Source: Acanthaster planci (taxonomy: Eukaryota > Echinodermata > Asteroidea > Valvatida > Acanthasteridae). Taken from it: 60,000 nt of DNA. The stretch covers positions 970,206 through 1,030,205 of the forward strand of contig NW_019091421.1 of assembly GCF_001949145.1 (NCBI RefSeq), written 5' to 3'. This document shows positions 23,421 to 36,970 of the stretch, one piece after another (the first letter of the stretch is position 1; each line of letters starts with the position of its first letter). The position numbers were made by a program, and so were the translations under genes. Below the pieces are notes generated by a model that was not told where the DNA came from, did no database searches, and worked only from the letters and a program-made list of their open reading frames with translations.

Positions 23421-23594
23421 ATACGAGCGTTTCACAATGGTGCGCCTCCAAGAGTTTGCAACGCGTTAGCCAATCACAATGCGCGAAATCTGTCGACCCA
23501 ATGCGCGTTTGGAAAGGGTCGACAGATTTTGCACGTTGTGATTAGCCAACGCGGTGCAAACTCTTGGAGGCGCACTATTGTGAATCGCCTGTAT
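23421..23594. mobile_element. Palindromic MITE family 2, copy 1
   Basis: The whole 174-bp element is an imperfect palindrome. The left arm reads ATACGAGCGTTTCACAATGG, then GCGCCTCCAAGAGTTTGCAA, then GCCAATCACAATGCGCGAAA, then TCTGTCGACCC. The right arm is its reverse complement. Related copies are at 50514-50650, 51629-51813 and 58307-58480. Full-length inverted arms, a size under 200 bp and no coding capacity are the hallmarks of a fold-back MITE. A target-site duplication is not clear. Confidence 0.85.
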
Positions 23595-26500
23595 TCATCA
23601 AGGAACGCATATTGTACAGTTATGAATGACGATATTAAAGGAGAAAAAGATCTAAACAAAATGCAATGGTTAGTACAGGCAATTCAAACTAAACTTCTAA
23701 AGACGACGACGATAACTTTAACAGGCAGTCTCAGGTAGATGACATCCCCCAGCTATGCGCTCGGAATAAGAGGTGCTCACCCCGTGTTGAATTGTCTCGG
23801 GAAGCCGACATCTCGTGCCAAAAGATGTCCTCATTTTCAAAGACCACATTTGCCAAGACTAGGAGGTGTACCCATAGAAAGGTCCGTAAAATGCTCTCAT
23901 TGTATCACCCTTGCCTGTTGGCACTAGCAAACGTACTGGGGGAAAAACCACAACACGCCTGCCTTGTAAATCCTGCCCATTAATTCCCTCTGCAGCTTTA
24001 CTGTCTTATTTGCTATAGAAAGAATCGGGCAGTACTTTTGTTCAAATGTCACAAGTCGCTTCAGGACGTAGCATAACAAGTTCTTCCACCATGTTTGCCG
24101 TCTTACAGATCGGTCAACAAAAGAAGCGTCAGACTTGTTATTTCTAGCGCCTTGGGGAGACCCAGAGTCTTTGAATGACGTCAGTGCCTGGTTAATTCGC
24201 AGACGGGACGGCAGGAGAAATTTCGAAAGCAAAATGCCAGCATCAAAAGTCATTGTTATCAGAACTTTATTTTGTCCAATCAACATCGATCTAATAAAAC
24301 AACTTTGGAAAAGATTGTGTGGTGGTTGACGACTTTTGCATGATTGATCTTTTTTCATAAGGTTATTACACTTAATTTTTTTCATCTTTTACTGCTTTAC
24401 TCTTTGAACTTCGTGGGAGTTTTACCTAGACTTCTCCACTGGCTGAGAGAAGCCACTCCTCAGACTAATGTCTCCCATAATTATATTGCAGATGATGCGT
24501 TCCAGGGTAAGATGAGCATCTACAAACGAGACTTGTTTAAAAGTGGAACAGGATCATTTAACTATAATCAATATTTTCAGGTAACGGGGACAGAAGTACA
24601 GGTCTCTTGTAAAGAAAGTTGATGTTCAGAGGCCATAAGTTCCCATACCAGGAGGGGGAGGCATGGACGTGTCACGATCCACCTGAAATTGTGAAGAGTT
24701 TTCTATGCGAAACGAAATTCAAGAATGCCAAATCTAACCTTTTTTCAAACCATTTACCCGTTAGATTTGACGAACGAAAATCTTAATTGCGTTCCCTCCA
24801 AAATTTTGATGACTGTGAGTCAAAGATCTAGGTAAACACAGCGTGTAGTTGCAGACGAGCACGTCATTGTTCGTGTACAAAGCAAAAACGCAGGTATTCT
24901 GATTCTGTGCCATTATTCCGTACTTTTTCACTTCGCTTCTGCCACTGTCGCAGTTGGAGGGATGATCCGATTCACCTTCCCAATATCGATTGTTATAGGC
25001 AATGCATGCTCCGTGAAGAGTTCATTTTTTCCTTTCTTACCCAGACTTATTCTCATATCGCGTAGCCTCGGTCAAGTATGAAATCTGTTGTATTTGTCTT
25101 TTGAAATGATCAAAGATGTGTTTCTCCTCAAGGACAAGGCGATCTTGGCTTGATGTATGACTGAGCCAATTGTTCGAGTATACAGTTTAGATGATGACTT
25201 TGCTTAGCCGCTGTACATAAGGTTGTTTATTATCTCTTAGTGGACCCAAGTCAAAGTTAACGATTGTTAATGCAGGATGGTCGGGTGTACGGGATTGCCT
25301 AAACAAGATGTCTGTCGAGCCGTAACTTGCTCAACGGGTCAGATATATCTTTTAACCCCCGCTCTTCGGTAAGCTTTTTATAATCAACTCACATTGGGAG
25401 GTTACTGCTTTTGCGAAGAAAATTCCATTACGTAATGCCTGAATAAATCCCCCTCATGTGATTGGTGGATCCTTAATTGATAAGGCTCGTTCCCTGCCAT
25501 TTCAATTATATTTATACTTACACCAGCAGGTATTGTCTACTAAAAGAAGGTGTTACCTCATGTCTAGTATGTCCCTTTGTAGAAACAGTGCGCACCGTCT
25601 GTTATTTCTTTAGAAATTCATCAAACTTAAAAATGGGGATCCATTTGATAAAATGTTAGTTTGTTAGTTTAGAAAATTGTTGGAAACAATTCCTTCCATT
25701 TTTGTCACGTGAACATGGTGGCTACTAGACCTGTAAGGCTCTCTACAAATAGTCGGCATCTGTGGATTTGGGAACATGACGTGTCATGAATTATATTCAT
25801 CCAGATGCACGGCCTGGCCGAATCCACATAAATGGAAAATTCCATTCCACAGGTAAATGGCTCGATCGACGTCCACCCATGCATATCAAGCGAGATGATG
25901 TTCTTCAGGCAATTTTTTGCTCAAAATAGCAATGCATCAATGGCCGTTTTCGGAATTTATCACGCCTTTGTATCAAACAAATATTGACTGTTTCACATTC
26001 GACCAATCATAAACATTGATAGCCATGAGCAAGGGCGGTGTGCATCGTTCAGAAAACGACATGAACATTTAACATTTAAACATTAAAATTGTCGAAAACC
26101 AACTTGTGGAGAACTAAGCAAATCAACATTTATTTTGCTACATACCTAACGATAAGTATAAATAATTAAAATTACATTTTAATTTCGTTAATGTTCGTTA
26201 ATGGTCTGTTATGAGTTTAATCACAAGTCAAAAAGGTGTCAACATCTGTATGGAATTCCTACATAGTACATAGTCATTCTCACCATTTTCATTCTCACCA
26301 TTTGTGTACAAATAAAACAAATGACATATTTTTTTAGGGTATCACTCAACTATCAACTGCGTAAATCATAAATAAAAAATAAATTCTCAGCACAATGAAA
26401 GAAAACCTCAATTTATTTACCGGTACTCCTCTAGTATAATATGTCGGTAAAACTAATAAATACGGTCAGACACTGGTTGGCGAAGACTGAGAGAAAGACT

Positions 26501-29500
26501 GGTTGGAAAATTGCCTGGAGTGTCCTCCGAATGCAAAACAGCAAGCTCCCGTGTTCATCCTCTCACGTTCTGTCCACTGTGGAATGCCGCATTGCTCAAG
26601 AGATGGTTGGGTCTGGTGTATTTCCTTCAACCGAACATGCACGTCAGTACGCGGTGCCCCTTTGGGTGAGGCCGGTCGTGGAATGGGTCTAGCTGCAAGT
26701 AGCCCATCACTAGTTTTGTATTAGAGTACAATTTTGCTTTCCCGATCTCGCTTTTTTATTCCAAAAGCATCTATGGGCCGACCATAAAATTATTGTGTGC
26801 ACAATAAGTAGCGCCTCCGCGCGCACTACCTATCAAGTTGTTTGAGTTCTGTACCTACACGTGCATGTATGTTCTCTGCCTGTATGAAAAGCCGCCTCAG
26901 TGCCTAATGGAAGTGTAAAGAAATTCTTCAAAAAGTGCAGATTTGAAAACAGGTACTTGTTAGGCGAGTTTGTTGGACCTTAGCCACCAAGTATAACTTC
27001 GGATGCTTGAACATAGTAGAGTCTCCAAACTCCATGTGAAAGTCGCCTGATAATTTTGTGCTCCAATAAACGCACACACCTGTTTTCGTTGCATACTCAT
27101 TACGGTCGACATGTCCAGCAATCAGACTTTCACAATAAAGATTTCATTTAGGCCAGGGGTTTTGCATTGACGCACATGTTTACAGGCAAACGACGAAATC
27201 AATAATACGCCATGCATTTTGATATGGAGCTCTGATCCTCAAAAGACCTCGAAACCAATATTTTATAGAGAACCAGATAATACCCAAGGAAAAAATTGTT
27301 TGAAAGAATCGGTCACAGATTATCCGCTGTTGGAAATTTTCTCCTGTATTTTTGATGTTGAAAATCTGAAAGAAACGGGTCAATTATGTTGAAAGTCGTT
27401 GACTTGAGGTTAAACACGGTGGACACTGAAAAAGTCGACGTGAGCATTGGGCACACTGCAAATGCCATCCTTAAGCTGTTCTGACTTTAATCAATGGAGG
27501 GAAAGGCCTATATGCTGCAGAAAAGAAAAATTAAAATTAAAAATCCTCTATTGTATTAAGTATAAGTATTATGTTTTCATTCGTTTTGTTGCTCTCGGAA
27601 GATTTTGTAGTAGGTGAACAGTGATTATTGGATGATTAAACAGCACAGGGAAAATCAAGTGCAAATGAAAAATGCTATCTTCAAACACTTCATGACTCGA
27701 GATTTCGAGCAAGTGTCAGCTGAGACAGCTTGCCCACTTGCATTGGGTTTTCTACATTGGAACCTGGAAGTCACGTGACTTTGTCGTAGCGGTATCTCAC
27801 GTGGATGAATAACTAAATATAGCACTCGAAAAATATTTGCCCTGTGGTGTAATCAGGGTGTATTACGGCAGACTGATTTGAATGTTATTGGATTTATTTT
27901 CAAAGGTCATCCGTCTGATAAGAAGCCATTACAACACTTTATTGACAATGATGAATATGTTGAGCGAAGGCAGCAAATCGACGTTTGTTCTTGGCCGTGC
28001 TCCGGTAAGTTAGTATACAAGTAACGAATGTATTTGATTGCTTGCAGCGGTAAGAAGAGGTGACAACCAAACAGTTCCATTTCATGAAGCGAGGAGAAAA
28101 TGATTGTGTCTGGCTACCGTGCAGTGTTAGACTGGTTTCCATCTCTACATTATTTGCCCCTTACACGCGGGGATTTAGATAAATTAAATGGGGGAGGGTG
28201 GGTACCAGTCGAGTAAAAATGAGGTTCTTTTCCAGGACATGCGATCCATCAATCAAATGACGGGGGTTTATGCAGGTTTGCAGAAATTAAATTATCTATA
28301 CATGGAATTAACTGAACAGAACCGTTGACATAATACATTGTATATTTTAAAAAAGTTATTTTAACTTACATTGTCATTAATGAACATGGAAATAAGAACT
28401 TTTTATTCACTGCTGTCGATATATAATAACCGGAATTAATAGTGAAACAGTTTATAAACAGTTTCATGAAAATGTACCTTTGTAAGTGGACTACAGAGGG
28501 TTGGGGATTTTTAAATCGAGATGCCGGTGGGAGGCTGTGGCAAATCCAAATGAAGCTGGGGGAACATTCTATATCGAAACGAGCACTCAAAACTCCTACT
28601 GCACGCTTGCCTCTTGTCCCAGTTCATATTTCATCACTTGAAAACCACAAAACAGTCTTTATCTCTACAAATCCAGTTCTTCCATATATCCACCATTGTG
28701 AAAGACACCTCATGAAAGGAGTTTTGTTTGTTACTTCTTTAACGTTGAGCAAATTAAATCTAATTTTGCTTGCCGTGTCCCAAGTGAAAAGTGTCTATCA
28801 AAAACTTTCCACAACGAAAGTCCAACTTGCAAATGGTACCAGTATTTTCTTCAGTCATTGATGAAGACCTAATTTGACTATTTTTTCAGTTAGACTGAAC
28901 TTTTCCTGCTGTTGACAGTATACATGGATGACGATTCAACATAGTGAATGACAGAAATGAATTTTAAATGTGGCTCTTCACTGCAAGATTTCATTAACCC
29001 TTAAGTGAATTATGTGTGTGAACAAAAAGCGGGAATACGTGTCACAATTTATGAAAGGGATTTCAACAACAGCAGCAGCTTAAATCGAATTGCCTCTGGG
29101 AATATACGACTTTCATTAGAAGGGGGGGTCACCAAAACCTATCCCTGTCTCTGAATGCAAACATGGACAACTTTTTAAAATGCGCTTGACATCATTTACA
29201 AGTATCAAGCTTTTCAATGAAAGGCTTTACTGATGAGTCGGTACTGCAGGCAATCATTCTTACAGTTCAGTGATTTTTTGGTAGAGTATTATCAATGAAC
29301 CTCTAAATTTGAAGCATGAAATACGGTAACATGAAGCTGTGAATTTACAAGAAAAGACCCCACAACAACAAAAAAGAAAGAAAAGAGCACGTTAAATTCT
29401 GATAACTTTAAGTAGCTTTCAAATGACACTGACTGCTGCTTCCAAATGCAGAAATATTGGGATACTTAAAAAAACGAAACATGTACCTAAAACACTTTAG

Positions 29501-32500
29501 AAATTGCAATACATGAACAGTAAGAAAAACTAAATGCCGACAATATCGAGCATTTTATGAATTTTATTTCAAAGCCTTTTGTTATACACACTATCATCTG
29601 GGGTGTAATGAATGTCTCTACCTTTTTGGTAGCGAGTTACGCGCACTGATTCCAATTCTAGCATTATATCCAAATCCAATTCTATTAATACTTTACTCCC
29701 GTTGAAGCAAGAAAAATGGACTGCGTCAATATTTTACGAACGTCGTTCCCCTGTGCAATAAGGGAAAACGTCGCCCTTGGCAAATTTTGCCTCAAACAGG
29801 ACCGACACGAAATCTTGCGATTTGAAACCGGATCTCGCTGTAAGGGCGCGTGAACACAGTTGTGGCATATCCAGTGGGAAACAGTATGTTGACGTGTTTT
29901 TTGAGAATTGAATTTTTCGACACTTGAGAATCGCCTTTTAATCTTTTTTTTTCTTTCTTTCCTTTTTGGGGGGTCGGGTAGAGGAGTGTTGGATTCTTTA
30001 AAAGCTGAAAACAGTGTGAAAATCTATATTTGAAAAAACCCCAACTCAAACCTGGAGACCGCCACTAGAACCAGTGTGGTGTTGAAAGGGTCTTCGAATA
30101 TGGCCTATCGGTGAACACGAATCCCGGACGCAGCACCATTATGTTTCCGTTGGAATCTTGTCGTAACCATCAAATCAATACAAAGAAGCTTCAAAAATCA
30201 CCCAGCATTTCACTCTCTGTTAAAACATCAACGTAATTCAAAATATCTCAAACAAGTTGACTTTCAGACCGTAGTCAATCTCTCCACCGTATAAGAATTG
30301 ACCTCGCGAGCAACCGAACCCGAATTCGATAATAGATATTAACAGACTGAGCAACAAATTTAATAGCCGTGAAGTCGCAACCGCAGTAGCGTGACAACGT
30401 CATGACTATTTCCCTTCATTACGTCGGCACCGAGGGGAAAGGGAGGATGGATCCATTTTAGTTTCTAATGATGGTAGGAGAGAGTTGAGAGATAAAGTTT
30501 GTTTGGTTTTGTTTTTGCTGGTTTGTTTTTGGTCCAGATGATTCGACGATTCCCTTGGAAAATCTTCATAGTAATCTTGTTTTAATTTCGTCTACAACCT
30601 CAGTGAGGATGTCACAACATCCCGCATGGACTTGTGCAGAAATGCCTGAACGATGTCATTGGCGTGTGAATGTGACAAGCACGCGATTGACGGCGGTGCA
30701 TACTCTAGACACGGCAGCTTTTGCTAAAGAATGAAAAAGGACGAAAAGGACCGGAGATTCCATAAAGAAACTTTAAACAAGAAGGAACAGCTCGGGGAAA
30801 ACATTGTTATTTTGTAAATGTTTCAACTTATAAGTTCGCGTGCTCCCACTAATGTAAGGCTGATTCCCAGTGGCTTGTGAATTTCCCGACTTGTATCGAT
30901 TTTTCTTGCGCTTATTTGATTTTCACGCAAAACACTTCAAAAGGACTGTATCCAATTACCAAAGTTGTCGACATCATGATACAAATCATAAACAAAATGA
31001 TTTTCCCAGTGGATTCGCGGCAGGGATCAACAGTGTTACTTACTTTGATCTAAGTGAATTCAAAGTGCAAAATGTTGTCAGGTTGGACACTGGTGGGGCA
31101 AACAGAACGGACGCCAGAGGTCAAGGTGAACCTTAAAAAATAGAGGCCCACTTTGTCTTCAGTTCAGCGAGAAACAAATCGGTGAACACATCAGTGAATC
31201 ACGGGATAGATACTTGTGTGCCCTCTGTTCAATCTACGGGATATTCCTCGTCAAGACAAGAGTCTTTGGTCTATACTTCGACGAGGATCATAATAGTCAT
31301 AATTGTTGCAGATACTTTCAAGGACAACCGAATTAAACCACTCATCATCTGCCCATACCTGTGACCCCCCCTCTCTTTTCATCGCACCTCCTGTTTTAGC
31401 TTCGTGATCCAACCGTTCAGTGGACTTTTCCCATGAAATGCAATAAGACCGGCGCATGCGCATTACTACCTCTGGTTGGCAAAGTTGCTTAAATCTAAGA
31501 CGTAACAAAACAAATCTCCATGCGAGCACACACACGCCGTTTCTGTACTAGTTCAGTTTGACATGAGTGCCAAAGAGCTATAATTATATTTAAAAAGAGC
31601 GCTAACTTCTCATTCTCTCTGCGAGAAGAAATCTTGACGCTGTCCTGGGTGCAGACATTTTGAATCCATGTGCGTGCTTGGAGCACATTTGAAATCAGAT
31701 AGAATGAATATCGAATTATTTATTCTGAAAGAAACGCGAAGTACAACTCACGAAAACGTCAGCGCGTCTTTTGAATAAGACGCATGTACAGAGCAATGGC
31801 ACATGTTAAGTTACATCCATAGCAGGAATTATTTAAAACGAAAGTGTATCGTATCATGTCTTTCGATGGGCGAACGTTCGATGAATAAGTTAAGCTAAAT
31901 TTAAAAAGTTGTTCCCTTAATTCAGTCACTAGTGTTAAGTGAGTCGATGGCTCTTGCTGGAGCAGCAGCTATCATGCGCATTAGGTAGCCTACCGATACA
32001 AACTGATTAAAAACGCCACGACAAAATTTATGTGCAGCGCGCACGCGTTTGTGTTATTTTGGTGCAGAGCAAAATGAAATGCTAAATACTGGTTGTGCGT
32101 TCAGGCTGTTTGCGCATCGGCTTTGTTGACATATCATTTTAGGTTGCACTACACGAGGTACGCGTCCATAGAAAACATTGCAAAATCGGACCAAAATAGA
32201 GACCCCCTGTTGACTCTCGTGAAGAGGTTGGAAATTCCAGATTATGGCCAGAAGATCACTTTTCGTTTCAATTTTTTGGGAGTAAATTTTTTATTCGCCT
32301 TTCCCCGAAGATACCCACAAACTAGCAGTAAAACTATGCGCTCAGCTCTGAATGTAGCCGCCCACCTCTATCCAAAATAGGCCCGCAATTTGGGGCTTTT
32401 TGTGAAAGAAAAACCCCAACTGGAAACTATCAGTCCCAAATTCGGGATTTATAGAAAGATTTCTATGATCCCTCATGATTATGGCATATCCTATCGTAAA

Positions 32501-32850
32501 AAACCTGTGGGATCACAAAATATTTATGAGCTCGCGCGCCAAAATACAACCATTTGGGTGGATGCGGATATGCAAATAGCCGTATAAAAGACGTACAAAC
32601 TTTCGAGTTTTCCAGGGGAGTTTTCCATGGGTTTGTGCACAAACGTTAAACATGGCTGCGCCTAGCAGGCATCACTTTGGACATGAGTCAGCACTGTAGT
32701 TTTTAATCTATAAAGCTCTATTGTGCAAAAGGTAAAGGTGAGGAATTGTTACTTTCCATCTTCAGGTTATAGTGTTGACAGCAGCACTTGCCAACCTGTG
32801 GTAGAAGCACGCATGTGCCTGTCAAATTTGCATATTTCATAGTAAAGGTT
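23595..32850. other. Intergenic DNA, no gene seen
   Basis: About 9 kb without a supportable gene. The longest frames (23924-24385 minus, 153 residues; 28442-28861 plus, 139 residues) have no recognisable domain, low complexity in places, and lengths expected by chance in a window of this size. A GGCGCATGCGCA NRF-1-like palindrome occurs at 31451-31462 without an adjacent exon. Confidence 0.5.
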
Positions 32851-33104
32851 AAAGACTGTATAGCGCCGCGCAGCGGTGCAAGATGGAGAACTTCACCGTG
32901 AACACGCGTAAAACCTTATTATCGCATGTGCGCCATTTGGGTGTGAATAAGCTATGTTAACACAATAGGCGCAGCGACAGGCACGCACACCTGATATGCC
33001 TGCTCCTATGCATTAATGTTCGCACTCGAATGGCGCCCATGGTGATAACACCTTCCCAGCCGAGTTTTCCATATTGCACCGCTAGGCGGCGTTATACAAT
33101 CTTT
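32851..33104. mobile_element. Fold-back element, 254 bp, long inverted arms
   Basis: The left end AAAGACTGTATAGCGCCGCG..AGCGGTGCAA is mirrored at the right end (TTGCACCGCT..GGCGGCGTTATACAATCTTT). The match continues inward for about 100 bp per arm, including GTGCGCCATTTGGGTGTGAA on the left against its complement around 33020-33045. There is no frame inside. A non-autonomous DNA transposon is the simplest reading; its superfamily is not assigned. Confidence 0.75.
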
Positions 33105-33276
33105 GGTCGAGTTCGGGCGCCGTGTTCTTGACACGATTTTTTGTTCTCGCGCTCGAACGACGGGAACACGACTCAAGAACACTGTTCTCGGAGCAGGAAC
33201 ACACACCACTTCCTCGTCAGGGTTTTACAGGAACACACGGAAAAACTCGTGAGATTTTGATTTTTGAACAGCTGCA
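33105..33276 (+). repeat. Repeat family 3, copy 1 (forward)
   Basis: It begins GAGTTCGGGCG..GTTCTTGACACG and runs to GAACAGCTGC. Its inverted copy is at 36971-37145. It directly abuts the fold-back element ending at 33104. It contains TGTTCTTGA/TCAAGAACA-type inner inversions. Confidence 0.75.
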
Positions 33277-33485
33277 AAAAATAGAAAGATGGTTTACAAA
33301 GTCGGAGACGATAGGAAGTTTTGCAAAATAAACATTAATTATTTTTCACAACACAGAAGTGAATGTTCCTGTTTGAATAGAAAAGAATTTAGCCCAGTTG
33401 TCCAAGCATCAATCCTCGAATAGTTTACTATGATATGGACGCCGCCATGTTGCTTGTCACTAACTACCAGCGATGACCAATTGTA

Positions 33486-33565
33486 CGTTCCCGGCGTTCG
33501 AGCAGCCGACCCAAGAACGACAAATCAAGCTGTTCGTGAACAAACCGCCTGAACTCGGCCTTTGG
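33486..33565 (-). repeat. Repeat family 3, partial copy 2 (inverted to copy 1)
   Basis: GTTCCCGGCGTTCGAGC, then AAGAACGAC, then AACAAACCGCCTGAACTCGG, matches the end of the 36971-37145 copy in the same orientation. It therefore forms an inverted pair with 33105-33190. The pair could be the termini of a roughly 460-bp element (33105-33565). Confidence 0.5.
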
Positions 33566-33685
33566 TATTGGTCCGGTGCCGCGGCGTTAGGGTGACTTTC
33601 AGACGCTTGGTGGCAGCAAATAAACCAGTCCGTGTCCTGCGAATCTAACTGAGCAAATGTGCACATGCTCTAAACGATGCAAACA

Positions 33686-34135
33686 GTCCGCCCTGAGCTG
33701 AAGTTCATTCTCCACGGCGAAAGAAAGACAGACAGGTATGAAGATTTCCAACCAGGTAATTGCACTTATTCGGCGTGCACGCAAAGCCCACACATCCAGG
33801 AACAAATTCGCTGCGCGTACTCAATGCGTCAAACATACATAAAATCTCGCACCTAGGTAAGTTCGTACCACAGACATATAAACCCATAGACAAGCAGCTC
33901 CTATACAAAAAAACGGCGGGATACTGTAGCCGAGACACCACCCGACTAAATCCAAATGCGTGGACAAATCAAACCCCTCGGTATCCGCCCCGAGCTGAAG
34001 TGCACCCCCAATCGGCGAAAAGAAAGACAGGTGGTTAGAAGCGGGTTCTTGCACGCGTTCTGCGTGTACGCAAATACCATACGTGCAGGAGTAATTTAGT
34101 AACACGTACTCAGCGTGCTCCATGTCAAAGGTGCA
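33686..34135 (+). repeat. Local direct duplication, two units about 297 bp apart
   Basis: 33686-33839 and 33981-34135 share an ordered set of blocks: CCGCCC.GAGCTGAAGT, GGCGAAA.AAAGACAGG, TTGCAC, GTGCACGCAAA (or GTACGCAAA) and CGTACTCA.CGTG. Identity is moderate with small indels, so this is an old tandem duplication of non-coding DNA. Confidence 0.6.
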
Positions 34136-34139
34136 TATA

Positions 34140-36970
34140 CTTGTGCACCTCATGGCGCGCGCGCCTATGCGTTGAGTACCAAAAAACACGCCCTCTTTTG
34201 TTCCGCTCGTAGCGGATAGGGAATTTACGCGCGGTTGAAGAATTCCAGCCGTAAAAAATTTATGAAGCCATTTTCTAATTGTGAAAAAATACTTTGTTTA
34301 CTTAAGCTGGCCCATGTACATTCAAAACAATGTGGTTGCAACAGTCGAAAAGAAGAGACAACAGTACTAAAGTATAAAAAAGGGAACGTTATTTTTAGGT
34401 CATATGTAAACAAATACTGCGATTAAAGCGCGTCACGTGCAATACGCACTGAAAACGCTGCCACCCATCGTTTCGGCCACTTCTTGCCACGATTTTTAAA
34501 ATCACGGTTACACGCGCAAGACTGGTGGTCTATGTGTTTACATGTCTTTGGTTCGTACCAATGACTGTTAATTCATTTAAACACACGCCCTCTTAAGTTC
34601 CCGGATAGTGAACTAGTAATTCATTGGACCGATACATTTGCCCCAAGCGTGTAAAAAACCCATGGACACCGTCACTGCAGGCAACAATTGTTTTGTTATA
34701 CCATGGTCATATATTCACTGGAAAGTTCTTATGCAAGATAAATTAAAATGCTTCGACAAACTGAAACACGTGAGCAGTAAATTAGATAAAATTAGATTAA
34801 ATTTCAAGGAAAATGACTGATAGTGATGTCCGTTATTTACCCCCTTTTTGGGGGGGGGTGGAGAAACCTGGGATTCATAAAGCACGGGAGGTTTTGTCGA
34901 CCGGTTGAATTTTAAAAAAACTATTTTCATCAAATACTGTTGTAAAGCACCAACAAGATTGAAGAGCAGACGACATGGGACAGTGGCATGAGCGTTTTAT
35001 ATAAACGGCAATGGCGATTCGGATTGCAGAAACAGTGATCACAGCATACTCGTGTACAACGAGCAAATAGCTGGGAGCACAGGCAGAAGTCTAATTACCC
35101 AGAGGGGCTCCGTCATGGTCAGAGTGAAGAAAGTAGCACATGCGAACATAGTACCTTAACGTCCCCCACAAAGAGCACATCTCCTACAATAATTCATGCG
35201 TTCTCGTACGGCCACCGCGGCTATCCTCCCTCGCACCCAAGATGACACAATTACAACGCAGTAGACACAACACGTCAACCGGGAAAGGTCACCGTTAACC
35301 GTCATTTTTTGCGGACCGGCAACATCGCCAGTGCGCGCGACGCGTGAATGGTACATGTGTGCTTGTAGCACATCACGTCCGGACGCAGATGTTGGTGGTC
35401 TTGGTTCTAAGACATTCGCATTCGCTATATTTACTTGGGTTTGTTTCTTTGCTTGTCACCCAGCGCCCTGTTTGGGCGCTGGGAAAGGCCGATGATGGCT
35501 TTGCATTGTGATTGGCTAAATTGTGTATGACCTGTGACTGCGAGGTTATCACTTTCTGTTAGCGAGGCATTATTTACATTTTTTGGTTTGCCAATGGCAC
35601 ACGTAAGCTCCTCCCTCTACTTAGTTTGCTTATTGTTCAGGGCCGAACACTGAACGCCAGCCAGCTTTTGTGATGGAAACGAAATGTCTGAAATAATTCG
35701 TTTGTTATTCAGTCATCTAATGCAGCAGTAACCTTTTTCTAGCTGTGAAATTCGTTGATTTCCTTTGTTCCTGTGAAACAAATCATGATATTCTTGCATC
35801 CGGAGTTAATCCAAGAATTTGAAACCCATAAAGGTGAAGCAAGCACTGAACTAAAAGGCCATCCAGATGCTTATTATCATGCTAAATTTTTCAAAAGCCC
35901 GATTCAAGAACTTAGATTTGGTTCACGCTGTCATTTTATCCTGTCACAGCAAGTCATTACCTAACCGAAAGTCCAGTTGATATTCGAATAGTCTAGATTT
36001 CAGTAACGTTAAATGGTGTCGATAAAAATCTCTTTAAGATACATCAAGGATTGGTATTGGCTTCTGTGGACACTAAATAACGAAGTTGCGTAATATGACT
36101 TAATATCACTTTTTTAAAGTAGCACTTTGGCTTTATCGTATGTGATTGTTAATGTCCTGTGCAATTACACATGAAGTCCGGGCGCAAACTAAACAGGCAG
36201 TCGTACAGAGTACCATTAATAAACCATACAAAGGAGTCTGTGTAATGTACAAGTCAGGCGAAAATTCGTACAGAGTGGGAAAACGGCAAAAAGGGAAACT
36301 TTTTTTTCTCCAAACGAGTTTTCTACAATAAGCAACCTTAGTGGATTTTTTACAGCGTAAGATCTGAACATACCGGTGCCATTTCAGCTCATAAAATTAA
36401 GCGGATGTTTAGTTATGCCCACGGATGTCCCGGATAAAGTTTTCGGAAGAAAACCCTATGAATCGGTACACTCGGGGCCCATAATGCCACGGAGGAGTAT
36501 TCGTCGGGCCCTGTTTACCGGGTCCACAGGCCGGCTAGCTAGCTGTTGTGACCTCGGGTATTTGATTACACGCTGACTGAAGTCGGGTGATTGTGAAAAC
36601 CAATTCAGTTGGCAACTGTTATGACCGAGATGGCGTTATTACAATTACAGCCACCGTTGTTTTTCGTCTCGCTAATCATGGATGGGCTCGATGTTTTTGT
36701 GGAAAATACCGCGACAGTATTTTACTGTTTTCTCAAGAAGTAGGAACTGTATGGAGCTTAAACTTCCACAGGTGACTTGAATTGTATCTTTCTTGATAAT
36801 TTTGCCTACCAATCAGCACTCCCTTGACAAAAAAAAAGTTCGGATAAATGGGCTGAATTCTTTCCTTTTTAAAAAGGAACAGTCATTTCATTGATTTCAT
36901 TCAGGAACATTGATTAATGTTACTTTTGTCTCTGGCTTTGAAAACCATCGTTCTACTTTTTGCCATGTTT
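34140..36970. other. Intergenic DNA, no gene seen
   Basis: No supported exon. The frame at 35755-35964 (69 residues) looks protein-like but matches nothing I recognise and has no clear splice sites. A perfect 10-bp GC stem hairpin lies at 35459-35483, followed by ATTGG (inverted CCAAT) at 35511-35515. A poly-G tract lies near 34849. Confidence 0.45.
35459..35483. repeat. Perfect GC-rich hairpin
   Basis: CCCAGCGCCC, a 5-base loop, then GGGCGCTGGG. The stem is 10 bp, all matched and mostly GC. It resembles a bacterial terminator, but nothing else here is bacterial; an inverted-repeat remnant or protein site is more likely. Confidence 0.7.

Noticed and set aside
23924-24385. 153-codon minus-strand frame
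   Set aside because: Lys/Leu-rich AT-driven composition without motifs; likely chance.
28442-28861. 139-codon open frame
   Set aside because: No domain, no splice or promoter context, length within chance expectation.
35459-35483. Rho-independent-type terminator
   Set aside because: The hairpin has no T-tract and sits in animal genomic DNA, so a bacterial terminator makes no sense here.
35755-35964. 69-codon frame with protein-like composition
   Set aside because: No domain or splice evidence; kept only as a note in the intergenic entry.
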